From: Planctomycetaceae bacterium
Lineage (GTDB): Bacteria; Planctomycetota; Planctomycetia; Pirellulales; Pirellulaceae
DNA: 64,000 bases
NCBI GenBank assembly: GCA_002862205.1
Contig: PKCN01000312.1
Span: 1 to 64,000, forward strand
Direction: 5' to 3'
Part shown: in pieces, positions 27,905-37,703 of the stretch
Position numbering within the stretch: position 1 is the stretch's first letter
Layout: each line of letters begins with the position of its first letter
Position numbers and translations under genes: made by a program
The notes under the pieces: model-generated
Seen by the model: only the letters and a program-made list of their open reading frames with translations
Databases searched by the model: none
Told to the model about the DNA's origin: nothing

Positions 27905-29734
27905 ATGAACACAACATCGCTCCAAGTCCAAAGGCAAGGCAATGCCTGGGTTGGCCTGATCATTTGCTTGATTTTCATTGCGGCTATTGGAGGCGCCGGT
28001 TACGCGGTATTGAACAAGACCGGTTCGTCGGTTGATCCGGACGCCTTGATCACGCAGACCGCTCGCCGTGGGCCATTCGATCATATCGTGCTGGAGCAAG
28101 GTGAAGTTGAGAGTAGCAGCAACACGGAGATCGTTTGTGAGGTCAAATCCCGTGGCAGTGGTGGGACTGCCATCCTCTGGGTCATCGAGGAAGGTACCAA
28201 GGTCAAAAAGGGAGAGAAGCTTGTCGAGCTTGATGCGGCAGAGCTTGATTTGAATCTCAAGGAGCAGAAGATCCAGGTGATCACGGCAGAGTCAAGGTTA
28301 GCGACTGCTGAAGCGAAACTGGAGCAGGCAAAAATTGCGAGGCAGGAATACCTTGAAGGTGTGTACAAGACTGATGAAAAAGAGATTTTGAGTGAAAAGG
28401 CGCGAGCCGAGCAAGCCCTGCGCAAAGCGAGGTTGGAAAGCCAAAGCAGTGAGCGTTTGGTTGCCAAGGGACTTTTGAATGCACTCACTCTTGAAGCCAA
28501 CCAGTTTGCAGTGGCCGATGCACAGAACCAACTCGATGTGGCTGATAGTAAACTGCGTGTGCTGCAGAATCTCACCAAACAGAAAATGTTGGTGCAATTC
28601 GATAGTGACATCGAAGCTGCTGAAGCGGGCTTGTCTGCAGCGAGAAGTGAACTGATGGAAGAGACAACTGAATTGGCTGAGATCGAGGAACAGATCACCA
28701 AATGCATCATGTACGCTCCGGCCGATGGTGTTGTGGTACACGCCAACAGGTACAGCAGCCGTGGTGGAAACGCAGAGTTTGTGGTGGAAGCCGGTTCGAC
28801 CGTGCGAGAGCGTCAAGAGATCATTCGTTTACCGGATCCCTCGCTCATGCAGGTAAAGTGCAAAGTGAATGAGTCGAGAATCACACTCATCAGAGAGGGC
28901 ATGGCCGCTAGAATCTCGATTGATGCCATCCCCGGAATGAAACTTACCGGAAGAGTCATCAAAGTGAATCGTTATGCGGAACCGGGAAGCTTCTTTAGCT
29001 CATCAATCAAGGAATATGCGACGATCATCGAGATCATTGACCCTCCGGAAAATATTCGCACGGGAATGACGGCAACGGTGCAAATTTTTGTTGAGCAATT
29101 GGATGATGCGTTGCAGATTCCTATTGAGGGTCTTTATGAACATGGGTCTGACATGTTCACCTTGGTCATGAAGGGACCTGACCAATTCGAGACATTCAAG
29201 GTGGGTATCCAAGCGACGAATGACAAGATGGCAAGCATCAGTGAAGGCCTCGCTGATGAAGATGTTGTGGTTTTGAATTTGCGGGACCATCTCGATCTGA
29301 TGAAGCTGCCCGAGATCGTGCGTGAGGACAACAGTGGCATGCGTGATTTGGCAACCGCTGCCCCAACTGGCAGTGCAGGCGGGCGACCCGGTGCAGGCGG
29401 TGGGCGACCCGGTGCAGGTGGTGGGCGACCCGGTGCAGGTGGTGGGCGACCCAGTGCAGGCGGCGGGCGACCCGGTGCAGGCGGCGGGCGATCAGCCGCA
29501 GGTGGCGGATCAGGTGGTGGTGGACGGCCATCTCCGAGTGCCATTGCCGACATGACCATGTCGCGAAATGACAAAGACGGTGATGGAACTCTTTCTGCCG
29601 ATGAAATCAAGGCGATCGACAGTAACTTTCGAAGCATGATTACCGATGCCGATGCTGATTCCGATGGCAGCGTGACGAAAGCTGAATTGACCAAAGCAAT
29701 GACCAAGCGTATGAGTGGAGGTAGCGGCCGATGA
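27905..29734 (+). CDS. HlyD/MacA-like efflux membrane-fusion protein with GGRPGAG repeat and C-terminal EF-hands
   Basis: N-terminal TM, coiled-coil (LEQAKIARQEYLEG...LRKARLESQSSERLVAKG), APADGVVVHA, GMTATVQIFVEQLDDALQIPIEGLYEHG; then repeats and DKDGDGTLSADEI...DADSDGSVTKAEL. Confidence 0.9.
   Translation: MNTTSLQVQRQGNAWVGLIICLIFIAAIGGAGYAVLNKTGSSVDPDALITQTARRGPFDHIVLEQGEVESSSNTEIVCEVKSRGSGGTAILWVIEEGTKVKKGEKLVELDAAELDLNLKEQKIQVITAESRLATAEAKLEQAKIARQEYLEGVYKTDEKEILSEKARAEQALRKARLESQSSERLVAKGLLNALTLEANQFAVADAQNQLDVADSKLRVLQNLTKQKMLVQFDSDIEAAEAGLSAARSELMEETTELAEIEEQITKCIMYAPADGVVVHANRYSSRGGNAEFVVEAGSTVRERQEIIRLPDPSLMQVKCKVNESRITLIREGMAARISIDAIPGMKLTGRVIKVNRYAEPGSFFSSSIKEYATIIEIIDPPENIRTGMTATVQIFVEQLDDALQIPIEGLYEHGSDMFTLVMKGPDQFETFKVGIQATNDKMASISEGLADEDVVVLNLRDHLDLMKLPEIVREDNSGMRDLATAAPTGSAGGRPGAGGGRPGAGGGRPGAGGGRPSAGGGRPGAGGGRSAAGGGSGGGGRPSPSAIADMTMSRNDKDGDGTLSADEIKAIDSNFRSMITDADADSDGSVTKAELTKAMTKRMSGGSGR
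29375..29505 (+). repeat. in-frame ~21-bp tandem repeat encoding GGRPGAG
   Basis: GGRPGAGGGRPGAGGGRPGAGGGRPSAGGGRPGAGGGRSAAGG. Confidence 0.93.
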
Positions 29735-30546
29735 GTATGAACGATCCGTACGAGGTCTCATCTTCAGGGGAAACGACATCGATGAATGATTCGCGCAGAT
29801 TAGCGACTTCAATTCGGGATTTGACCAAGGAATACGTTCTGAAAAGTGAGACCGTTCGGGCGCTGCGTGGTGTTTCATTTGACGTGCCCGAAGGTGACTA
29901 CGTCGCGATCATGGGTCCATCGGGAAGTGGCAAAAGTACGTTGTTGAATCTGTTGGGTTGCCTTGATAAACCGACCAATGGAAGTCTTTATCTTGGTGAA
30001 GATGACATCGCTGAGATGACTGATGATGAGCTTGCCGAGATCAGGAGTACACGCATTGGATTTGTGTTTCAGTCTTATAATCTGATACAGCAACTGAGTG
30101 TGGTGGAGAACATTCAGGTGCCTCTCTATTATCAGGGGAGACTTGGGTCAGGAGAGAAACGGAGAGCCATGGAGTTGGCTGAACGCGTGGGTTTGGGAGA
30201 CCGCCTTGATCATCGCCCAGCTCAGTTATCTGGTGGTCAACAGCAACGAGTGGCTATCGCTCGCAGCTTGGTGAATGACCCTTTCTTTGTATTGGCAGAT
30301 GAGCCCACCGGAAACCTTGACTCCGCGACGACCGATGAAATCCTGCAGATTTTTGACGCGTTGAATGATGAGGGGCGGACGATCATCCTCGTCACTCATG
30401 AAGATGATGTCGCGGATCGCGCAAAACGCATTGTGCGTTTGAAGGATGGAATGCTGCACACTGATGAGCAGGTTAGCGAGGAACGGCGTGTCGCTGCCAG
30501 GCTGGCTCAGCGGCAAGCTGTCGAAGAGATGTTGGCGCGTGAGTAG
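29731..30546 (+). CDS. ABC transporter ATP-binding protein (MacB/LolD type)
   Basis: MGPSGSGKSTLLNLLGCLDKPT (Walker A), LSGGQQQRVAIARSLVNDPFFVLADEPTGNLDS; overlaps the upstream stop by ATGA. Confidence 0.97.
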   Translation: MSMNDPYEVSSSGETTSMNDSRRLATSIRDLTKEYVLKSETVRALRGVSFDVPEGDYVAIMGPSGSGKSTLLNLLGCLDKPTNGSLYLGEDDIAEMTDDELAEIRSTRIGFVFQSYNLIQQLSVVENIQVPLYYQGRLGSGEKRRAMELAERVGLGDRLDHRPAQLSGGQQQRVAIARSLVNDPFFVLADEPTGNLDSATTDEILQIFDALNDEGRTIILVTHEDDVADRAKRIVRLKDGMLHTDEQVSEERRVAARLAQRQAVEEMLARE

Positions 30547-30570
30547 TTCTGCCATCGGAGTTATAAATAC

Positions 30571-31902
30571 ATGATTTGGCTACGTACCTGGAAACTCGGT
30601 GTCAAGAGTCTCGCATTGCATCCGTTGCGGACTGTATTAACCATGCTGGGCATCATGATTGGTGTGACTGCTGTTATTGTTCTTACGGCAATCAGTCAGG
30701 GTGCAAGCGATCAGGTGCAACGTCAGATCGAATCTCTCGGCTCAACCACGATCATCGTTCGCAGTCGAAAACCAACGGAAGATAAACTCGCTGGATCGCG
30801 GGCTATGCAGTACGGCCTTCTTCGCAGTGACCTGGAACGAATTGTTGCAAATGTTCCCACGATTGAGGCGGCAATACCGATACGCGAAATCCGACGGCAG
30901 TTTACATACCGAGATCGCTTGATCGATGGGCGGCTGGTTGGATGCACACCAGCCTATGCTGATGTAAATAGCCTCAAAATACGAGCTAATGGTGGACGTT
31001 TTATCGGTGATGCTGATGATTTGAAGGCTGACACTGTGTGTGTTATCTCATCTGGGGTTGCGGAGGCGCTTTTTCCTTATGAAGAACCTCTGGGAAAACG
31101 AATCAATGTTCCCGAGCATACTGACAAGTACAAGATTATTGGGGTACTTGAGCACCGGAATCCTTCGGCTGCGATTGGTGGATCGCTCGACTCCCAGGAC
31201 TTCTCGTCGGATGTTTATATTCCGATCCGAACTCTGCGGACGAGGGTTGGCGATAAGATCGTGACCCGACGCAGTGGTCAGTTTCAAACGGAAATCATGG
31301 AACTGAACCAGATCACACTCCAGGCAACTTCGCCAGAGAAGGTTCGGCCCTCTGCGGCCCTGATCAAGAGTTTGTTGGCATCTAACCACAGTGATCTGAA
31401 TGATACGGCTGTTGTGGTGCCTCTGGAATTATTGGAGCAGGCGCGAAACATGAAATTGTTGTTCTTGGGAATAGCCATTCTGATTGCGTGTATTTCGTTG
31501 CTGGTCGGTGGCATTGGCATCATGAACATCATGTTGGCGAGTGTGACCGAGCGGACACGAGAGATCGGTATTCGCCGAGCTTTGGGGGCCAAGCGAGGAG
31601 ATATCGTCAGACAATTCCTTGTTGAAACCATTGTCCTCAGCTTTGTGGGAGCCTTTTTGGGCATCCTGGTTGGTTTTCTCAGCCTCTATGTCTATGAGGG
31701 AGCAATTTGGCTGTTTCAGGAGGGTTTTCCAGATCAATTCGCAAGCTTGCCGCAGCCGATCCGTGAGGCGACTCCCTCCATTGTGCTGTGGACGATCCCT
31801 TTGGCAGTGCTGATTGCAGTGAGCGTCGGCTTGGTCAGTGGGTTGTATCCTGCAGTGCGTGCGGCGAAGATGAATCCGATCGAGGCACTACGCCACGAGT
31901 AA
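30571..31902 (+). CDS. ABC transporter permease (MacB family)
   Basis: LRTVLTMLGIMIGVTAVIVLTAISQGASDQVQRQIESLGSTTIIVRS...LLVGGIGIMNIMLASVTERTREIGIRRALGAKRGDIVRQFLVETIVLS. Confidence 0.96.
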   Translation: MIWLRTWKLGVKSLALHPLRTVLTMLGIMIGVTAVIVLTAISQGASDQVQRQIESLGSTTIIVRSRKPTEDKLAGSRAMQYGLLRSDLERIVANVPTIEAAIPIREIRRQFTYRDRLIDGRLVGCTPAYADVNSLKIRANGGRFIGDADDLKADTVCVISSGVAEALFPYEEPLGKRINVPEHTDKYKIIGVLEHRNPSAAIGGSLDSQDFSSDVYIPIRTLRTRVGDKIVTRRSGQFQTEIMELNQITLQATSPEKVRPSAALIKSLLASNHSDLNDTAVVVPLELLEQARNMKLLFLGIAILIACISLLVGGIGIMNIMLASVTERTREIGIRRALGAKRGDIVRQFLVETIVLSFVGAFLGILVGFLSLYVYEGAIWLFQEGFPDQFASLPQPIREATPSIVLWTIPLAVLIAVSVGLVSGLYPAVRAAKMNPIEALRHE

Positions 31903-31931
31903 GATTCCGCGTGACTTGTTTTTGAGTTGTC

Positions 31932-32837
31932 ATGATGTTCACTTCGCAAGCAGGGCGTTATTGCCTGAGCCGTCGCATTCTTTATTCACTGGTTTTGGTT
32001 TGCATTGCCTTGGATGTGGCGTGGTCCGCTGATTCCGCAGGTGGTTTCAAACTGATGACGTACAACATCCGGTATGACAACCCGCGTGACGGCAAGGACG
32101 TGTGGGCCAATCGAGTCGATGCAGTGGTGGATCTGATTTCCAAGCAAGACCTCATTGGTTTACAGGAAGTCACGGCGGGGCAGTTGAAAACGCTGATTCA
32201 GAGACTTCCTGAATTCGATTTCTATGGTGTGGGGCGAGATGATGGTCGAAGCCGAGGGGAGCATGCTCCTGTTTTTTTCCGAAAGTCTCGTTTTGAATTG
32301 TTGGAGCAGCGAACGTTCTGGTTGAGTGCTCGTCCCAAGCAGATTGGTGTTGCCGGTTGGGATGCGGCGTTACCGAGAACTTGTACATGGGTGCTTGTGA
32401 AAGATAAAGTTGCAGGGAAAAAAATGTGGGTCGCCAACACACACTTTGATCATCGCGGTTCAACTGCGCGTTTGGAGAGCGGTCGGCTTATCAAACGAGT
32501 GGTAATGGATCAACCTGCTGAAATTCCTGTGGTTGTGATGGGCGACTTTAATTGTTTGCAGAAATCGCCGCCCTATCTTGCATTGATTGACAAAAAATTG
32601 ATGACTGATGCCCGTCTGTTGAGCAAACAGAAGATCGTTGGTCCCGATAGCACATGGAATGGATTTCGAGCAATCGCTTCAGGAAGGATCATTGATCACA
32701 TCTTTGTTCGCGGTCAAATTGAGATTGAACAGTTATCAACGTTGGATCCAAAGACCTCGCAGGGGCGTTATGCCAGTGACCATCTGCCCGTCCAGATTGT
32801 CGTGCACTGGGGTCAATCCAACGTGAACAAGAATTGA
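31932..32837 (+). CDS. endonuclease/exonuclease/phosphatase family protein
   Basis: FKLMTYNIRYDN...LIGLQEVTAGQ...VANTHFDHRG...VVMGDFNC...IDHIFVRGQIEI...YASDHLPVQIV. Confidence 0.93.
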   Translation: MMFTSQAGRYCLSRRILYSLVLVCIALDVAWSADSAGGFKLMTYNIRYDNPRDGKDVWANRVDAVVDLISKQDLIGLQEVTAGQLKTLIQRLPEFDFYGVGRDDGRSRGEHAPVFFRKSRFELLEQRTFWLSARPKQIGVAGWDAALPRTCTWVLVKDKVAGKKMWVANTHFDHRGSTARLESGRLIKRVVMDQPAEIPVVVMGDFNCLQKSPPYLALIDKKLMTDARLLSKQKIVGPDSTWNGFRAIASGRIIDHIFVRGQIEIEQLSTLDPKTSQGRYASDHLPVQIVVHWGQSNVNKN

Positions 32838-33754
32838 TGGCAAGGCTCTCCCGTCGAGATCGTTCACGCCTTTTGGTGGTGATCGCTGCTTTACTCTGGA
32901 GTACCAGTGGTTTCTATACCAAGGCTCCCTGGTTTGATGACTGGCCGATGGAAACGCGCGGCGTTGCCTTGACATTCTGGCGTGCTGTGTTTGCTGCCTT
33001 GACGGTGCTTCCATTTGTGCGTCGCCCGCAGTTCCGGTTTGCAATGGTGCCAATGTCAATGGCATTTGTTGCTATGACGTATTCGTTTTTGGTGGCCATG
33101 GTCAATGGATCGGAGACAACCACGATCTGGTTGCAGTACGTGGGTCCTGCGTGGGTTGCGGTGGCGGGATTGATGGGCATTGGTGACCGCCCTCGTCGTA
33201 GTGATTGGGTGATGGTTGGATTGTCGTTGGTCGGGATTGCATTCATGATTGGGATGGAAGCCCGAGTGACGGATGAGTCGTTGATTACAGGGCCAGTTGG
33301 GCTTGCTCTGTTTTCAGGGTTGATGTACGCGGTCGTCATGGTTTCCCTGCGAAGGTTGCGTGGTGTGGATGTGGCTTGGTTGGGATTGGTGAACCATCTG
33401 GTGAGTGTGGTGTGCCTGGCCCCATTGGTCATTGGCAAGGCTCCACTTCCCCACGGGGGGCAATGGATCGCCTTGTTCTGTCTGGGAGCATTTCAGTTGG
33501 CGATTCCTTACATGATCTTTGCCTGGGCAGTTCGAGAGGTGGAGAGTAATGAGGCGTCCTTGATCACGTTGTTGGAACCAGTGGCGGTACCGATTTGGAC
33601 ATTTCTGGCGTGGCGGAACTATTCGAATTATCAGTTTCCTCACTGGTGGACATTGGTGGGGGCGGCGTTCATTGCTGCCGGCTTTGTTTGGCGGTATGGC
33701 CTTGTTCGGCGAACGCGTAAGGTGGCGAATTCTTCGAGTGATGATGCTCCGTAG
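32837..33754 (+). CDS. EamA/DMT-family transporter
   Basis: ~10 TM segments; LLWSTSGFYTKAPWF...FWRAVFAALTVLPFV...AWAVREVESNEASLITLLEPVAVPIWTFLAWRN; TGATG coupling with the upstream gene. Confidence 0.9.
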   Translation: MARLSRRDRSRLLVVIAALLWSTSGFYTKAPWFDDWPMETRGVALTFWRAVFAALTVLPFVRRPQFRFAMVPMSMAFVAMTYSFLVAMVNGSETTTIWLQYVGPAWVAVAGLMGIGDRPRRSDWVMVGLSLVGIAFMIGMEARVTDESLITGPVGLALFSGLMYAVVMVSLRRLRGVDVAWLGLVNHLVSVVCLAPLVIGKAPLPHGGQWIALFCLGAFQLAIPYMIFAWAVREVESNEASLITLLEPVAVPIWTFLAWRNYSNYQFPHWWTLVGAAFIAAGFVWRYGLVRRTRKVANSSSDDAP

Positions 33755-34156
33755 CCGTGACGCTGTCGCTGGGAGGTCAAGCGGGCAAGACCGAGCAGGC
33801 CGCTCAAATGCGCCAACCGCCGGGAGATGCATGGCCCTTTGCGGGGGTCAGGAAGATTTCAGAGCGGAAAAAACGCCATTGGGGTGCCACAGCGGTGATT
33901 TGGCCAAGACCCACGGGATTGGCAGTGGATTGTTTTGAACCTGTGTTTTGGCACGTCCTCTACGACTCGGCATTTTTCTGCTATCCTCTGCCTCAATTTG
34001 CAGGTGCCAATTTGACTCTCCACGACCCGTTTTTGGAAACCCATTCGGGCGTGCTGGGGGCGAAAGCGACGGTTCTTCGAAGCCGGAATTGAGGTTTGGC
34101 ACCGTGTAAGTTCTGTGTATGAACCTCTCAATCTCCACGCCGTTGGAACTAAAAAC

Positions 34157-37100
34157 GTGCCTCGTCGCGACGACATCACCAAAATTCTGATCATCGGCAG
34201 CGGTCCAATTGTCATTGGGCAGGCTTGTGAATTTGATTACTCCGGAACTCAGGCTTGCAAGGCTCTTCGAGAAGAGGGCTATGAGGTCGTGTTGGTCAAC
34301 AGCAATCCTGCGACCATCATGACTGACCCTGACACGGCAGACGCGACCTACATTGAGCCTTTGACTTGGCAGATGATCGAGAAGATCATTGCCAAGGAAC
34401 GCCCGGATGCTCTGCTGCCTACGCTGGGCGGTCAAACCGGGTTGAATTGCGCCATGGATTTGGAAGCCAACGGAGTCCTCGAAAAGTATGGGGTGGAAAT
34501 GATTGGCGCGAATGCGGCAGTCATTGCCAAGGCAGAGGAGCGCGAGCAGTTCAAGGCTGCGATGGATAAGATCGGTTTGGATACCTGTAATGGGAAAACG
34601 GTCAAAACGCTGCAGCATGCTCGCGAAGCTCTCCAGATTGTCGGCTTGCCAGCGGTTGTGCGGCCGAGTTTTACGATGGGCGGCAGCGGGTCAGCGATCG
34701 CATACAACAAAGACGATTTTGATTCTCTCGTGCAAAACGGTCTCGATCAATCTCCTGTCACCGAAGTTTTGATTGAAGAATCGATCATTGGGTGGAAAGA
34801 GTACGAGATGGAGGTTGTTCGGGATAAAGAAGATAATGTGGTGATTATTTGTAGCATCGAAAACTTTGATGCAATGGGTGTTCACACCGGGGACTCGATT
34901 ACGGTTGCCCCGGCACAGACATTGACAGACAAGGAATACCAGCGAATGCGAGATGCATCGTTGGCAGTCATTCGTGAGATCGGCGTGGAAACCGGTGGCA
35001 GTAACATTCAGTTCGCGATCGAGCCCAGCACCGGCCGAATGATCGTGATCGAAATGAACCCGCGTGTCAGTCGTTCAAGTGCACTTGCAAGTAAAGCGAC
35101 TGGTTTCCCGATTGCCAAGATTGCAGCAAAGTTGGCAATCGGATATCTGTTGTGGGAATTGCCCAACGATATTACCAAGCAAACCAAGGCCTGCTTCGAG
35201 CCAACGATTGATTATGTGGTCACGAAGATGCCTCGATTCGCGTTCGAGAAATTCCCTGAAGCTGATGCGACGCTGACGACACAAATGAAAAGTGTCGGAG
35301 AAACCATGGCGATCGGTCGGACGTTTCGTGAGTCGATGCAGAAAGCGATGCGAGGTTTGGAGGTCGGCGCCTTTGGACTGGGGAGCGATAACAGGGATCT
35401 TTGGGGCACGGAGCAGCAGCCCGATCTTGATGAAATTCGCGCGAAACTGAGTACGCCCGGCGCTGAACGGATCTTTTATGTCCGATATGCACTCAAAGCC
35501 GGGATGACCATTGACGAGGTGTTTGGGCTTAGCAACATCGATGTCTGGTTTCTCGATCATCTTTCTCAGATCATCGAGCACGAACATCGTCTGATCGAAA
35601 TTGGTTCGCTTGATGCATTTACTCGCGATCAGATGTGGAACGCAAAAAGAGACGGTTTTTCTGATCGCCAGATTGCGAAAATTACAGCTGCAACGGAAAC
35701 ACAAGTTCGTGCCAAGCGATTGGAACTGGGCGTCAAGCCTGTGTACAAGAGTGTTGATACCTGTGCTGCTGAGTTCGAGGCATACACACCGTATTATTAC
35801 AGCACCTATGAAATTGAAGATGAATTGCCTGCCAAAAGTGACAAGAAACGAGTTGTCATTCTGGGTGGTGGTCCCAACCGCATCGGGCAGGGTATCGAAT
35901 TTGATTACTGCTGTTGCCATGCCAGTTTTGCGTTGCGCGAAATTGGAATTGAAAGTGTCATGGTGAACAGCAATCCGGAAACGGTGAGCACCGATTATGA
36001 CACCTCCGATATGTTGTTCTTTGAACCGTTGACCATTGAGGATGTTCTGAACATTTGTGATGCCATCCAGCCAGATGGCGTGATCGTGCAGTTTGGCGGC
36101 CAGACACCACTGAATCTGGCAAGAGGTTTGTCTGAAGCGGGCGTGCCGGTCATCGGTACAAGTGTGGATACCATTGAAGCGGCAGAAGATCGTGAGTTGT
36201 TCCAGCAGTTGATTGATGAACTGGGCTTGAAGCAACCTCCCAGCGGTATCGCGCGAAATATGGATGAAGCCCGTGTTGAGGCCAAGGTGATCGGATTTCC
36301 CATGCTGGTGAGGCCGAGCTTTGTACTTGGCGGTAGAGCGATGGAGATCTGTTATGACCAGGCCCAGTTTGACCGCTACGTGGCCGAGGCATTTGTGGTC
36401 GCGGATGGGCAACCCGTGTTGATTGACCGTTTCCTCGAAGATGCTACCGAGGTGGATGTCGATGCCATCGCTGATGGTACAGATTGTGTGATCATGGGGA
36501 TCATGGAACACATCGAGGAGGCAGGTGTCCATTCAGGCGATTCTGCGTGTGCGATTCCACCGTTCAGTTTGACTCAACCAGTGCTTCATGAAATTCGCGA
36601 GGCTACTCGCAAGCTCGCGGAGAAATTGAATGTCGTGGGATTGATGAACATTCAATTTGCGATCAAGTCTGAGGGACAAGGTCCCGTTCTTTACGTGCTG
36701 GAGGTCAACCCTCGAGCGTCCCGCACGGCGCCCTTCGTGGCAAAAGCAACCGGAGTACCCGTTGCGAGTATTGCCACGAAAGTCATGTCGGGAATCTCGC
36801 TTGCTGAGCAGAATATCACCGAGGAGCCGATTCCGCGGCATGTTTCCATCAAGGAAAGTGTCTTCCCTTTCCGTAAATTCGCTGGAGTGGATATCGTGCT
36901 GGGGCCGGAAATGCGCAGTACCGGCGAAGTGATGGGTGTGAGCGATAAATTCTCACTTGCTTTCGCTAAGAGCCAGATTGCAGCAGGTAGTCTGCTGCCA
37001 GACTCAGGAAAAATCTTTGTCAGTCTCAGCTCGCGGCACAAAGAGTCCGCCAAGGCCATTGGCATGGAACTGCGAGATCTTGGGTTTGAAATACTCGCTA

Positions 37101-37408
37101 CTTCGGGGACCGCAGCCCGGCTCGAAGAAGGTGGGGTGGAAGTGACGCGTGTTAAAAAGTTGGCTGAGGGGCATCCCAATCTCATTGATTACCTGAAGAA
37201 TGATGATGTCCAGCTGATCCTCAATACGCCTAGTGGCAAAGGCGCTCGAACGGACGAAGGCCGAATTCGGGCGGCGGCTGTCCAACACGGCGTGCCTTGT
37301 ATCACAACGTTGGCGGCTGCCGAGGTGGCGGTGCGGGCCATGCGAGCGACCAGAGGCAGCGAATTGGAAGTCGAATCGCTGCAAAGCCGCTATGCCAAGT
37401 CTCTTTGA
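34157..37408 (+). CDS. carB: carbamoyl-phosphate synthase large subunit
   Basis: [59 protein letters not shown]... with duplicated ATP-grasp halves and C-terminal MGS domain; start 34115 or GTG ~34157. Confidence 0.98.
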   Translation: MPRRDDITKILIIGSGPIVIGQACEFDYSGTQACKALREEGYEVVLVNSNPATIMTDPDTADATYIEPLTWQMIEKIIAKERPDALLPTLGGQTGLNCAMDLEANGVLEKYGVEMIGANAAVIAKAEEREQFKAAMDKIGLDTCNGKTVKTLQHAREALQIVGLPAVVRPSFTMGGSGSAIAYNKDDFDSLVQNGLDQSPVTEVLIEESIIGWKEYEMEVVRDKEDNVVIICSIENFDAMGVHTGDSITVAPAQTLTDKEYQRMRDASLAVIREIGVETGGSNIQFAIEPSTGRMIVIEMNPRVSRSSALASKATGFPIAKIAAKLAIGYLLWELPNDITKQTKACFEPTIDYVVTKMPRFAFEKFPEADATLTTQMKSVGETMAIGRTFRESMQKAMRGLEVGAFGLGSDNRDLWGTEQQPDLDEIRAKLSTPGAERIFYVRYALKAGMTIDEVFGLSNIDVWFLDHLSQIIEHEHRLIEIGSLDAFTRDQMWNAKRDGFSDRQIAKITAATETQVRAKRLELGVKPVYKSVDTCAAEFEAYTPYYYSTYEIEDELPAKSDKKRVVILGGGPNRIGQGIEFDYCCCHASFALREIGIESVMVNSNPETVSTDYDTSDMLFFEPLTIEDVLNICDAIQPDGVIVQFGGQTPLNLARGLSEAGVPVIGTSVDTIEAAEDRELFQQLIDELGLKQPPSGIARNMDEARVEAKVIGFPMLVRPSFVLGGRAMEICYDQAQFDRYVAEAFVVADGQPVLIDRFLEDATEVDVDAIADGTDCVIMGIMEHIEEAGVHSGDSACAIPPFSLTQPVLHEIREATRKLAEKLNVVGLMNIQFAIKSEGQGPVLYVLEVNPRASRTAPFVAKATGVPVASIATKVMSGISLAEQNITEEPIPRHVSIKESVFPFRKFAGVDIVLGPEMRSTGEVMGVSDKFSLAFAKSQIAAGSLLPDSGKIFVSLSSRHKESAKAIGMELRDLGFEILATSGTAARLEEGGVEVTRVKKLAEGHPNLIDYLKNDDVQLILNTPSGKGARTDEGRIRAAAVQHGVPCITTLAAAEVAVRAMRATRGSELEVESLQSRYAKSL

Positions 37409-37460
37409 AGGATCTGGTCAGCTCAGTCGGAAGAATGCCGTCTTTCCTGACAAAAACAAA

Positions 37461-37495
37461 AGCTCCTACGGGCGGGGCAGGTGCCCGTAGGAGCT
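37461..37495 (-). terminator. 13-bp perfect stem-loop AGCTCCTACGGGC/GCCCGTAGGAGCT; T-rich tail on the minus strand
   Basis: Arms 37461-37473 and 37483-37495; minus strand continues TTTTGTTTTTGTC. Confidence 0.6.
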
Positions 37496-37498
37496 CGA

Positions 37499-37534
37499 TT
37501 TGCCGGAATGAAGGGGCAGTTCCGTTCCGGCAAA
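37499..37534. other. second stem-loop TTTGCCGGAA/TTCCGGCAAA
   Basis: Perfect 10-bp arms 37499-37508 and 37525-37534, 16-nt loop. Confidence 0.6.
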
Positions 37535-37703
37535 ATAGAGTAACGGAATCACAACCTGAGGAAGGATTTCGAACTCTTTGATCTGTTTCGACTTTTCCTA
37601 TCCGATGAACGCGAACATCTTTTAAAATCGGAAGTTTAATTTTTCAGCGCGTTCGCAAATCAGTTTTTATCCATCCACTCGGTACCGGGGCCATGCGTCA
37701 ACG

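Noticed and set aside
29134-29706. Proline-rich antisense ORF (PPPAPGRPPPAPGRP)
   Set aside because: Mirror of the in-frame GGRPGAG repeat in the membrane-fusion protein.
35075-36532. 485-aa ORF antisense to carB
   Set aside because: Lies wholly within the well-supported carB on the opposite strand; composition looks like a mirrored codon-bias artefact, no motifs.
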